Assembly (NCBI RefSeq): GCF_029892565.1
Contig: NZ_JARXVH010000011.1
Coordinates: 186,001-250,000 of the forward strand
Origin: Streptomyces pseudovenezuelae
GTDB lineage: Bacteria > Actinomycetota > Actinomycetes > Streptomycetales > Streptomycetaceae
DNA length: 64,000 nucleotides
Direction: 5' to 3'
The first letter of the stretch is position 1; the number at the start of each line of letters is the position of its first letter. The notes below the pieces were generated by a model that worked only from the letters and a program-made list of their open reading frames with translations, searched no databases and was not told the origin of the DNA. Shown here piece by piece: positions 17,196 to 26,493 of the stretch. The translations under genes and the position numbers were made by a program.

Positions 17196-20100
17196 AGCTC
17201 TCCGCCTTTCAGGAGCAGTTCGAGTGCGGTCGCCCAGGCGTCGGCCAGCCGCTGGATCTCCGCCTCGGCGAAGAGCCGCTCCGGCCACTGCCAGCAGACG
17301 CTCAGTTCCTCGTCGGCGATCACCGCGTCGACGACCAGCGGGTACGGGGCCGCCATGCCCGGGTCGGCGCCGCTGCCCATGGCGCCGGTCTCGGGGGCGC
17401 TGGTGAACACGGCGCTGTCCCGGCGCTCGCCCATGGTCATCCGGCCCAGGTAGTTGAACTCGATCTGGGGCTGCGGGAGTTCGGCCAGTGAGGCGGCGGT
17501 GTCGGGGTTGAGGTAGTGCAGCAGCCCGTATCCGATCCCCTTGTCGGGGAGCGCGACCAGCTGATCGCCGATGCGCCGGACCTGGTCCGGGCCGGGTCCA
17601 TCACCCGGGTCGAGTCGGACGGGGAAGACGCTGGTGAACCAGCCGAGGGTGCCGGACAGGTCGGCGTCGGGCAGGAGTTGCTCCTCGCGGCCGTGGCCCT
17701 CCAGGGCGATCAGGAGCGAGGTGTCCCCGTCCGGTGCCGGGCGGCCGAGCGCGCGCCGCCAGTCCGGGACCGCGAGCGTCAGCGCGGTCAGCAGCGCTTC
17801 CTGGACGGGGGCGGCGGTCAGCGGGCCGGTGAGGCCGGGGCCGAGAGTGGTCCACAGCCGCTGGATCGTTGCCCTGGTGTCCAGGGACGGGTCCAGCGCG
17901 GCAGAGCCGAGGGACGGCTCGGGTCGGTCCAACATGCCTTGCCACAGCGGGAGTTCGGCCGTGCGCCGGGGTGACTGTGCCTCCGTCCGCAGAGCTTCGG
18001 CCCACTCCTTGAAGGACGTACCGGGTGGCGCGAGCGGTGATCCGTCCCACGCGCCGGCGAGTTCGGCCACGAGCACGCCCCACGAGGCGGCATCGGTGAC
18101 CAGGTGGTGCAGCACGACCAACAGCCGTCCCTCGCGGCCCTCTCCGGGGTCGAACCACAGGAACCGGGCCACTGCCCCGGCCGCCGGGTCGAGTTCGGCG
18201 ACCAGTTCGTCGAACGCCTCGGGGACCAGCGTCCCGACAGCCGTGTGGTCGAGGCGCTCGGCGTCGATCCGCCGCACGCAGTCGGCGGCGCGGGCCGTGC
18301 CGGCGGGCGCGGCGCGGAGGCTCCAGGTCCCGTCGTCGGCCTGGGCGAAGGACGCCCGCAGGAGGTCGTGCCGGTCCAGGACGGTCTGGACGGTGCGGTG
18401 CAGCCCGTCGAGGTCCATGCCGGCCGGCGTCCGGAGGAACCGGGCCTGGCTGAGCGCTCGGAACGGGCCGCCCTGCCCGATGAGCCACGTCAGCATCGGG
18501 GTGAGCGGGATCTCGCCGGTCCCGGCGTCCGGGTCGGCCGTGCGGCGCCGGAGGCCGGCACCAGTACCGGCACGCTCGGCGAGTCCCGCGACCGTGGGCT
18601 GCTCGAAGACGTCCCTCGGAGAGATCCCCAGCCCGGCGGCGCGTGCCTGGGAGACCAGGCGCATCGACACGATGCTGTCGCCGCCCAGGACGAAGAAGCT
18701 GTCGTGCACGCCGACCGTGTCCAGCCCGAGCACGTCGGCGAAGAGCGCGGCGAGCCGTTCCTCGACCGGGTTGCGCGGCGGCTGCGCCGCGGGTCCGGCG
18801 GACCGGGTCGGAGCCGGGAGCGCGGCGGTGTCCAGCTTGCCGTTGAGGGTGAGCGGGAAGCCGTCGACCGTGACGAAGGCGGACGGGACCATGTAGTCGG
18901 GGAGTACGGCGGCCACGTCCCGGCGCAACAGCTCGGCCGTGTCTTCGGCGGCCGAAACGCCGGAACCATCGGACGCCTCCGGGAGAACCGGCGTATCCGA
19001 CGCGTCCGTGAGCACCACGTACGCCACCAGTCGCCGCACTCCAGGCGTGTCCTCCCGGACGACGACCGCGGCCCGCTCCACCAGCTCGTGGCCCAGCAGC
19101 ACCACCTCGATCTCGCCGGGCTCGATCCGGTAGCCCCTGATCTTCACCTGGTCGTCGATCCGGCCCAGGCACTCCACCAGACCGTCCTCGGTCCAGCGGG
19201 CGATGTCGCCGGTTCGGTACATGCGGGCGCCCGGTCGGTCGGTGAACGGGTCGGCGACGAAGCGGCTCGCGGTGGCGCCGGGGCGGCCGAGGTAGCCGCG
19301 GGCCAGGCCCTCGCCGGCGATGTACAGCTCGCCGTCGACTCCGGTGGGCACGGGGTTGAGGTGTCCGTCGAGGACGTACAGGGTGCCGCCGGCCACCGGG
19401 CGGCCGATCGCGGGCCGGTCGCTGAGCGCGAGGTCGCAGTTCGCCGAGTCGACGGTGCATTCGGTGGGGCCGTAGAGATTGTGGGCGGCCAGTCCCTCGG
19501 TGGCGCGCAGGGTGCGCCACAAGTCCGGTGGTACGGCCTCGCCGCCGACGCCGAGCACCTTCAACTCGGCCTGCCAGTCGCCGCCTTGGGCGACCACCTC
19601 GGCGAGCAGGGACGGCGACAGCTCGATGAACTCGATGCCGTGTTCGGCGAGGAAGGCGCGCAGCGCGTCGGGGTCGCGGCGGACGTCCTCGGGTACGAGG
19701 TGCAGTTCGTGTCCGGCGAACATCCACAGCATCGGCTGCCAGGACGCGTCGAAGGCGGTCGGCCAGGCGTGTCCCACCCGGAGCGGCCGGCCGCCGACCG
19801 CCGCGCGGGCCGGGGTGTGCAGGGCCGCGTTGTGGGCGGCGAAGAGGTTGGCGATGGCTCGCTGCGGGATCACGACGGCCTTGGGGCGCCCGGTGGAGCC
19901 GGAGGTGTAGATGACGTAGGCGGGGTGTTCGGGGTGCACCGGCGCCGACCGTTCGGCGTCGGTGAGATCGGTGTCGTCCGTGGCGCCGAGGCGCCGCCGG
20001 ACACCGAGGTCGTCGAGCAGGAGCAGCGGCACGCCGACGAGGGCGTCCAGGTCGGGCACGGTGTCCTCGGTGGCCAGCAGCGCGACCGGACGGGAGTCGG

Positions 20101-21766
20101 CGAGCATCCCGGCGATCCGCTCTCCGGGCCACGCCGGATCCAGCGGCAGATAGGCCGCACCGGCCTTCTGCACCGCGAGGAGGGCAGTGAGTGTGTCCGG
20201 GGTCGGGGGCAGCGCCAATGCGACGAACCGCTCCGGCCCCGCCCCCGACTCGACCAGAACCCGGGCGAGTCGGTTGGCCCGGGAGTTCAGCTCGGCGAAG
20301 GTCAGCCGCTCCCCGGCCCCGACCACTGCGACCGCGTCGGGCGTACGGGCGGCCTGCGCCTCCAACGCCTCCGGCAGGGTGGCGTACGGCGCGGGCAGCC
20401 GCTCTCCGATGCCCGCCGCCAACAGCCCGGCCCGCTCCTCGGGCGCGAGGACGTCCAGCGCGGCCAGCGGGGTGTCGGGCGCCGAGACGGTCGTACGGAG
20501 GAGCCGCTCGAAGCGGGCGGCCAGTTCCTCGACCGCCGGGCGCTCGTAGCAGTCGGGGCGGAACTCGAAGACGACGCCGAGCTGTTGCTCGGCGAGCACG
20601 GCCAGGGTCAGCGGATAGTGCGTGGCGCCGGCGCCCTTGACGTCGACGATCCGCAGGCCGGACTGCGCCTCGGCCTCGGCCACCGCCTCCTGGTCGATGG
20701 GGTAGTTCTCGAAGACCAGCAGCGTGTCGAAGAGGTCGCCCGCGCCGGCGAGGCGCTGGATCTCGGTGAGGCCCAGGTGCTGATGGCCCATCAACCGGGC
20801 CTGCTCGTCCTGGAGTCGGCGCAGGAACGCGCCCGCCGCCTCACCCGGCGGCACGGCGACCCGGACGGGCACGGTGTTGATGAAGAGGCCGATCATGGAC
20901 TCGGCACCGGCCAGTTCGGCAGGTCGCCCGGCGACGGTCGCGCCGAACACCACGTCGCCCCGGCCGGTCAGCCGGGCCAGCAGCAGGGCCCACAGCCCCT
21001 GCACCACGGTGTTGACCGTGACGCCCCTGCGCCTCGCCAACTCCTCGACCTGGCCGGTGAGTTCCTCGGACAGGCGCAGGGTGTGCAGTTCGGGCGTGAC
21101 CGGTACCAGGCCCGCGGTGGCGGATGAGAGCAGCGTCGGTGTGGCCCCGGCGAGGGCCTCCCGCCAGGCGCGCGTCGACGCGTCGCGGTCCCTGGAGGCC
21201 AGCCAGGCAAGGAAGTCGCGGTACGGGCGGACGGCGGGCAAGGGCGCGGCGCGGCCGGGGGCGAGCTGGGCCGCGTAGAGCTGGAGAAGTTCGCGGACGA
21301 GCAACGGGATCGACCAACCGTCCAGCAGGAGGTGGTGGTTGGTGAGGATCAGCAGTCGGCGGTCGTCGCCTCGGTCGACCAGGGTGAGGCGCAGGAGCGG
21401 CGGATCCGTGAGGTCGAAGCGGGCGGTGGCGTCGGCGGTGGCCAGGAGGGCCACCTCGGACTCCCCGCTCGCACCGGCCTCCTTCCAGTCGACGGCGACC
21501 TGCTTGAGGACGACCTGGACCGGTTCGTCGAGATCTTCGTGGAGGAAGGCGCTGCGCAGGTTGGCGTGCCGGGCGTAGAGCTCCTCGGCGGCGGTGCGCA
21601 GCAGTTCGGGGCGGAGCGGTCCCTCGATCTCCACCAGGGTCTGCATGGTGTAGACGTCCTGGGCGCCCTCGTCGAACAGGGCGTGGAACAGCAGTCCCTG
21701 CTGGAGCGGGGACAGCGGCAGGACGTCCTCGACCAGGGAACCGTCGTCCCCGGGCTCCTTGCTCAT
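17192..21766 (-). CDS. NRPS: C-A(unassigned, basic side chain likely)-PCP-E
   Basis: Monomodular NRPS of 1524 residues: C 10-430 (HHLLLDG), A 455-955, PCP 1000-1065 (LGGDSIVS), E 1085-1500. The C domain opens with VLPLSPLQQGLLFH, typical of domains that accept a D-configured donor, which fits placement after the E domain of the preceding assembly step. The A pocket reads D-A-Q-E-G-G-L-V-D-K and I cannot assign it; the acidic residue at position 278 suggests a basic side chain such as ornithine, hydroxyornithine or lysine. The E-domain His motif reads HHLVTDA, Ala replacing the usual Gly, while EGHGRE is kept. The ATG overlaps the preceding stop as ATGA. A third hydroxamate here would complete hexadentate iron binding, but that is inference. 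Confidence 0.9.
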
Positions 21767-24700
21767 CGACTCCTCCACCTGGCCTTGACGTTGTCGAGCT
21801 GCGTCGAGCTGAGCGACACGAGCGGTGCGGCGGTCGCGGTGAACTCCTCCTGCGGGGACCCGGATTCGTCCCCCACGGCCTCGGCGAGACCGGCGGGGGT
21901 GCGCCGGGTGAACACGTCCCGGGGTGAGAGTCCGAGTCCCGCCCGGCGGGCCCGGTCGGCCAGCCGGACCGAGACGATGCTGTCTCCGCCGAGTTCGAAG
22001 AAGTCGTCGTGGACGCCGACCCGTTCGAGGCCGAGCACCTCGGCGAAGAGTCCGCACAGCACCTTCTCCGGTTCGGTGCGCGGCGGTTCGAAGGTGCTCG
22101 CCTCGGTGAAGTCGGGGGCGGGCAGGGCGCGGCGGTCCAGTTTGCCGCTGGGGGTGAGCGGCAGGGCGTCGAGGAGGACGACGGCGGACGGTACGAGGTG
22201 GGCGGGCAGCCGCTCGGCCAGTGCCCGGCGCAGGGCCAGGGCATCGGGAGCGGTGTCGGGATCAGCGGCGGACGCCGGTACGACGTACGCCACCAACCGC
22301 CGCGCCCCCGGCCCGTCCTCCCTCGCCACGACCGCGGCCCGGCCCACTCCCGGAAGTGCGCGGGCGGCCGCCTCGATCTCGCCGGGCTCCACCCGGAAGC
22401 CTCTGATCTTGACCTGGTCGTCGGCGCGGCCGAGGAACTCGACGGTGCCGTCGGCGCGTTGGCGGGCCAGGTCGCCGGTGCGGTAGAGGCGGCTGCCGGG
22501 CGGGCCGAAGGGGTCGGCGACGAAGCGCTCGGCGGTGCGGCCGGGTTGGTTCAGGTAGCCGCGGGCCAGTCCGTCTCCGGCGAGGTACAGCTCGCCGGTG
22601 CCGCCGACCGGGACCGGCCGCAGGAACGGATCGAGGACGTGGGCGCGGGTGTTGGCGATGGGCTGCCCGAGCGGGACCGGTCCGTCGCCGCCGTCGTAGG
22701 CGTGCATCAGGCTGTCGCCGGCCGCTTCGGAGCAGCCGTACAGGTTCACCAGGCCGGCCTGCGGCCAGCGTCGGGTGACGGTCTCGGCGAGTTCGGCGGA
22801 GAGCGGTTCGCCGCTGGCGATCCAGGTGCGGACGGAGGCGAAGCTGTCCGGCGGGGCGGATTCGACCAGCGTGGAGTAGAGACTGGGGACGGCGGTGAGC
22901 ACGGTGGCGCGGCTCCGGTCCGTGACCGCCGCGAGGGCGGCCGGGTCGCCGGTCGCGTCGTCGTCGACGAGCGCCACGGCGTCCCCGATGACCAACGCGC
23001 CGAGCAGCTCGGTCAGTCCGTCGATGAAGCTGATCGGGCTCTTGGCGAGCCGTACTCCCGGGGTGCCGTCCTCCTGCAACTCCCGTCCCCAGGCGAGCCG
23101 GTTGGCGAGCGCGCGCTGGGTACCGAGTACGCCCTTGGGGCGGCCGGAGGAACCGGAGGTGAAGATGACGTACGCGGGGTTCTCGGGCGACAGCGGCGGA
23201 CGCGGTCCTCGTACGCCGGTCGACGCGTCCGGGGTGCACACCAAGTCCTGGGCGATGCCGAGCTCTTGAGCCGTTCTCGGCTCGCAGATGACCAGCCTGG
23301 GCGTGGCGTCGCCGAGCATCAGGGCGATGCGGTCCGCCGGGTAGCCCGGGTCCACGGGCATGCAGGCGGCGCCGGCCTTGAGGACCGCGAGGAGTGCGGT
23401 GACCAGGTCGGGGCCTCGGTACAGCGCGACGGCGACCACGGACTCGGGGCCGGCTCCGCGAGCGGTCACCGCTGCGGCCAACCGGTCGGCGCGGGCGTTG
23501 AGTTCGGCGTAGGTGAGGGTCGTGTCGCCGTGCAGTACGGCCGGTGCGTCGGGGGTGCGGGCGGCCTGTTCCTCGAAGAGGGCGCGGACCGCGGGGTGGG
23601 TCAGGGGGCGGGCGGTGTCCGCGGCGGGCTGCTCGTCCTGGTCCGGCAGGGAGAGCTGGGCGACAGGTCGCTCGGGGTGGTGGGTGAAGTCGTCGAGCAG
23701 TTGGAGGAGTTGCTCGGCGACGCGCACGATCGCGGCGTGGTCCAGGGCGCTCGGCTGGTGGCTGAACGTCAGGGTGAGACCCGGTCCTGGCAGCGCGGTG
23801 AGGGCCAGTGGGTAGTGGGTGGCGTCGCGGACGGAGACGTCCGTCATGCGCAGTCCGTCGAGGGCGCGGGCGATGCCGTCGTCGTCGATCGGATAGCTCT
23901 CGAAGACCAGCAGGGTGTCGAAGAGCACGGTGTGTCCGGCGGCGCGCTGGATGTCGGCGAGGCCGAGGTGCCGGTGGTCCAGCAGGGCGGACTGCTCGGT
24001 CTGGACCCGTCGGAGCAGGTCGGCGAGCGGCTCCGCGGGGCGCAACCGGACGCGTACGGGCAGGGTGTTGATGAAGAGGCCGACCATCGACTCGATGCCG
24101 GGCACGTCGGCGTCGCGGCCCGAGACGGTGGCACCCAGGACCACGTCCGTGCGGCCGGTCAGGCGCGCGAGCAGAACGGCCCACAGACCTTGGAGCACGC
24201 TGCTGACGGTCAGTCCGTGGGCGCGGGCGGCGGTGGTCAGGGCCGTGGTGTCCCGCTCGGGGAGTTCCAGGACGTACCGCTCGGGCAGCCCGGCCGGTTC
24301 ACCCTGAGCCTCGGGTGCGATGAGTGACGGTTCGTCGAGTCCCGCCAGGGCGGCGGCCCATGCCGTGCGTGCGGCCTCGGGGTCCTGGCGGGCGAGCCAG
24401 GCCAGGTAGTCGCGGTAGGGCCGGCCGCGGGGCAGCACGGTGGGGTCGCCGGCCGAGGTGTACAGCTGGAACAACTCCCGCACCAGGACGGGTGCGGACC
24501 AGCCGTCCCAGAGCAAGTGGTGGGAGGAGACGACCAGTCGGTGGTCGCGCTCGCCGAACACGACGAGCCGGAACCGCAGCAGGGGCGGGCGGGCCAGGTC
24601 GAAGCGTTCGTCGAGGTCCGCCGCCAGGAGCCGGTCGAAGGCCGCGTCCCGCTCCGGGCCCGGCAGGGCGGACACGTCGGTCATGGCCCAGGGGACGCGT

Positions 24701-24954
24701 ACCTCGCTCCTGACCACCTGCACCGGGCGGCCGGAGCGCTGGGTGCGGAACGCGGCGCGCAGGTTGGCGTGCCGGGCGACCAGCGCCTCGGCGGCGGTGC
24801 GCATCCGGTCGGGGTCCAGGGGGCCGTCGAGGCGGATGGTGAGCTGCCCGGTGTAGACGTCCTGGGCGTGATCGTCGTAGAGCGCGTGGAAGACCATTCC
24901 CTCCTGCATCGGCGACAGGGGGAGTACGTCCTCCACGCCCGGGCGGGCCGCCAT
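21763..24954 (-). CDS. NRPS: C-A(beta-alanine type)-PCP
   Basis: Monomodular NRPS of 1063 residues: C 8-430 (VLPLSPMQEGMVFH, HHLLWDG; D-donor type), A 455-930, PCP 960-1025 (LGGDSIVS). The A pocket lacks Asp235, the residue that normally binds the alpha-amino group, and reads I-D-T-T-I-S-L-G-D-K. This resembles the beta-alanine code VDWVISLADK, where Asp at 236 takes over for a beta-amine. The A5 region NLYGCSEAAGD also departs from NxYGPTE. The adjacent panD gene supplies beta-alanine, so the assignment is well supported. No E or TE domain follows; if this is the last module, release needs a separate enzyme. It starts one base inside the mbtH-like stop (TGATG). Confidence 0.93.
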   Translation of the reverse strand: MAARPGVEDVLPLSPMQEGMVFHALYDDHAQDVYTGQLTIRLDGPLDPDRMRTAAEALVARHANLRAAFRTQRSGRPVQVVRSEVRVPWAMTDVSALPGPERDAAFDRLLAADLDERFDLARPPLLRFRLVVFGERDHRLVVSSHHLLWDGWSAPVLVRELFQLYTSAGDPTVLPRGRPYRDYLAWLARQDPEAARTAWAAALAGLDEPSLIAPEAQGEPAGLPERYVLELPERDTTALTTAARAHGLTVSSVLQGLWAVLLARLTGRTDVVLGATVSGRDADVPGIESMVGLFINTLPVRVRLRPAEPLADLLRRVQTEQSALLDHRHLGLADIQRAAGHTVLFDTLLVFESYPIDDDGIARALDGLRMTDVSVRDATHYPLALTALPGPGLTLTFSHQPSALDHAAIVRVAEQLLQLLDDFTHHPERPVAQLSLPDQDEQPAADTARPLTHPAVRALFEEQAARTPDAPAVLHGDTTLTYAELNARADRLAAAVTARGAGPESVVAVALYRGPDLVTALLAVLKAGAACMPVDPGYPADRIALMLGDATPRLVICEPRTAQELGIAQDLVCTPDASTGVRGPRPPLSPENPAYVIFTSGSSGRPKGVLGTQRALANRLAWGRELQEDGTPGVRLAKSPISFIDGLTELLGALVIGDAVALVDDDATGDPAALAAVTDRSRATVLTAVPSLYSTLVESAPPDSFASVRTWIASGEPLSAELAETVTRRWPQAGLVNLYGCSEAAGDSLMHAYDGGDGPVPLGQPIANTRAHVLDPFLRPVPVGGTGELYLAGDGLARGYLNQPGRTAERFVADPFGPPGSRLYRTGDLARQRADGTVEFLGRADDQVKIRGFRVEPGEIEAAARALPGVGRAAVVAREDGPGARRLVAYVVPASAADPDTAPDALALRRALAERLPAHLVPSAVVLLDALPLTPSGKLDRRALPAPDFTEASTFEPPRTEPEKVLCGLFAEVLGLERVGVHDDFFELGGDSIVSVRLADRARRAGLGLSPRDVFTRRTPAGLAEAVGDESGSPQEEFTATAAPLVSLSSTQLDNVKARWRSR

Positions 24955-25172
24955 CAGGCCTCGGTCCGGCTCATGGCCTCGGCCAGGCTGCGCGGGCGCA
25001 TGTCCGTCCAGTGCTGTTCGATGTGTTCCAGGCAGGTGGCCCTGGTGTCGGGGCCGTGGACGGCGGTCCAGCCGGCCGGGACGGGCACGAAGTCCGGCCA
25101 GAGGGAGTACTGGCCCTCGTCGTTGACCAGCACGTGGAAGACGCCGTTCTCGTCGTCGAACGGGTTGGCCAT
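24954..25172 (-). CDS. MbtH-like NRPS chaperone
   Basis: Small protein (72 residues) that binds adenylation domains and is needed for folding or activity of many actinomycete A domains. It has the family signature: NPFDDENGVFHVLVNDEGQY, SLWPDFVPVPAGW and the Trp-rich C-terminal TDMRPRSL. It lies between panD (3-bp gap) and the first NRPS gene (one-base overlap), so all are likely one transcript from the iron box at 25633. The cluster has no other MbtH copy, so it may serve all four synthetases. Confidence 0.95.
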   Translation of the reverse strand: MANPFDDENGVFHVLVNDEGQYSLWPDFVPVPAGWTAVHGPDTRATCLEHIEQHWTDMRPRSLAEAMSRTEA

Positions 25173-25175
25173 GGC

Positions 25176-25610
25176 TCAGTTCCTCTCCTGGTGCGGGGCG
25201 GGGAAGGCGCCGGAGAACTGGTCCGGCGCGCCGGGCACCGGCTCGGCCGGGTCGGCCCCGAGTTTGACGATGCGGTTGGCCTTGTCGACGTGGACCACCC
25301 GGGGTTCGTGGGTGGCCCGTTCGAGCTCGTCGAGCGCGGCGAAGGACATGATGATCACGAGGTGACCGGGGTGGACGAGGTGGGCGGCGGCCCCGTTGAT
25401 CCCGATGACGCCGCTGCCGCGTTCCCCGGTGATGGCGTAGGTGGTGAGCCGGGCGCCGTTGTCGATGTCGACCACCTGGACCACTTCGCCCTCGACGATG
25501 TCGGCGGCTTCCATGAGGTCCTGATCGATCGTCAGGGATCCCACGTAGTGCAGATCGGCCTGCGTCACGGTGGCTCGATGGATCTTTCCATTGAGAAGGG
25601 TGCGCTGCAC
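25176..25610 (-). CDS. panD: Aspartate 1-decarboxylase, cluster-dedicated beta-alanine supply
   Basis: Pyruvoyl-dependent enzyme converting L-aspartate to beta-alanine. The 144-residue proenzyme has the self-cleavage site Gly24-Ser25 (HYVGS), which becomes the pyruvoyl group, along with Lys9, the ERGSGVIGINGAAAH segment and YAITGERG. It is slightly longer than housekeeping PanD through an Ala/Pro-rich tail. It is the first gene after the iron box at 25633 and lies 3 bp from the mbtH-like gene. That places beta-alanine supply under iron control, apart from pantothenate synthesis, and fits the beta-alanine pocket in the NRPS at 21763-24954. Fold and chemistry are clear; the dedicated role is inferred from context. 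Confidence 0.95.
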   Translation of the reverse strand: MQRTLLNGKIHRATVTQADLHYVGSLTIDQDLMEAADIVEGEVVQVVDIDNGARLTTYAITGERGSGVIGINGAAAHLVHPGHLVIIMSFAALDELERATHEPRVVHVDKANRIVKLGADPAEPVPGAPDQFSGAFPAPHQERN

Positions 25611-25632
25611 CGGTGCCCCCTGGAGTAGATAC

Positions 25633-25651
25633 TTAGGTGAGGCTAACCTAA
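25633..25651. promoter_or_regulatory. Iron box before the panD-mbtH-NRPS operon
   Basis: TTAGGTGAGGCTAACCTAA, identical to the box at 37-55, begins 22 bp upstream of the panD start. It overlaps the last codons and stop of the upstream alpha/beta-hydrolase gene (stop at 25643-25645). The NRPS operon therefore has its own iron-controlled promoter even though the gene before it runs in the same direction. Confidence 0.92.
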
Positions 25652-26479
25652 TTTAAGATCGGCGGGCGGGGAAGAACGACTGCGGAAGAACTCCAGAAGC
25701 AGCCGGTTCACTTCGTCCGGGCGCTCCAGGTAGCCGTAGTGGCCGCAGTCCTTGATCTCCCGGTAGGTGGCGGACGGGATGGCGTCGGCGACCTCGCGGG
25801 CGAGGTGCGGGGGCAGGACGAGGTCGTCGGCGAAGCCGAGGACCAGGCAGGGCGTGGTGATTCCGCGGTAGGCGTCGAGCCGCCCGGGCGGGACGGTCAG
25901 GTCGAGTTGGGCCCGGGCGCCGGGGCCCGAGGCCGGCGGCGAGAACTCGAACAGCTCCAGCCAGTCCTGGATCCGCCGGTCGTCGTCGAGGGTCGCCGGG
26001 GACAGGTTCTGCAGGGCCCGCACCCAGGCCGAGTAGACGGGCGGCAGCTCCGACTCGCCGTCGTACAGGGCGCGTTCGGCCTCCCGCATGGCGGCACGCA
26101 GGACGTCCGTACGGCCACGGGTGGCCATCAGGACGCCCTGGACGGCCAGTTCGGGCCGGGCGAGGAGCAACTCCTGGACGACGTACGCCCCCATGGAGAC
26201 GCCGACGAAGCGGCACGGGCCGAGGCCGAGGTGCTCGACGAGCCCGGCGGTGTCGGCCACCAGGTCGTCGATCGTGAACCCCTCGGGGCACTCGTCGGTC
26301 GGCGGGATGCCCCGGTTGTCGAAGGTGACGACCCGGTGGCCGGCCGCCACCAGGTCGGGCACCTGATGGAGGTGCCAGGACCGGCCGCGGGCGCCCTGGC
26401 CCATCACCAGGACCACGGGGTCGCCGTGGCCCTCATCGTCGTAGTGGAGTCGGATTCCGTTGACCTGCGCGCTCGGCAC
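25643..26479 (-). CDS. Alpha/beta hydrolase, possible siderophore-release or Fe-siderophore esterase
   Basis: Predicted soluble serine hydrolase of 278 residues with a complete triad: nucleophile Ser95 in GVSMG, an Asp at 218 or 219 (GFADDLVLPP) and His247 (CGHYGYLERPDEV). The sequence looks like general esterase/MhpC-type enzymes, not a canonical type II thioesterase. GTG 26479 follows AGGAGGG by 5 bp and is 14 bp from the MFS stop, so it belongs to the salicylate synthase-MFS transcript. No NRPS here has a TE domain, so this protein is the best local candidate for releasing the product; housekeeping of stalled carriers or hydrolysis of the imported siderophore are alternatives. Confidence 0.85.
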   Translation of the reverse strand: MPSAQVNGIRLHYDDEGHGDPVVLVMGQGARGRSWHLHQVPDLVAAGHRVVTFDNRGIPPTDECPEGFTIDDLVADTAGLVEHLGLGPCRFVGVSMGAYVVQELLLARPELAVQGVLMATRGRTDVLRAAMREAERALYDGESELPPVYSAWVRALQNLSPATLDDDRRIQDWLELFEFSPPASGPGARAQLDLTVPPGRLDAYRGITTPCLVLGFADDLVLPPHLAREVADAIPSATYREIKDCGHYGYLERPDEVNRLLLEFFRSRSSPPADLKLG

Positions 26480-26493
26480 GGGTCCCTCCTGAG

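Noticed and set aside
21767..22057. Extended N-terminus of the X-module NRPS inside the preceding gene
   Set aside because: The extra 97 residues are Arg/Pro-rich shadow sequence; ATG 21766 has a GGAGG site and the C domain begins right after it.
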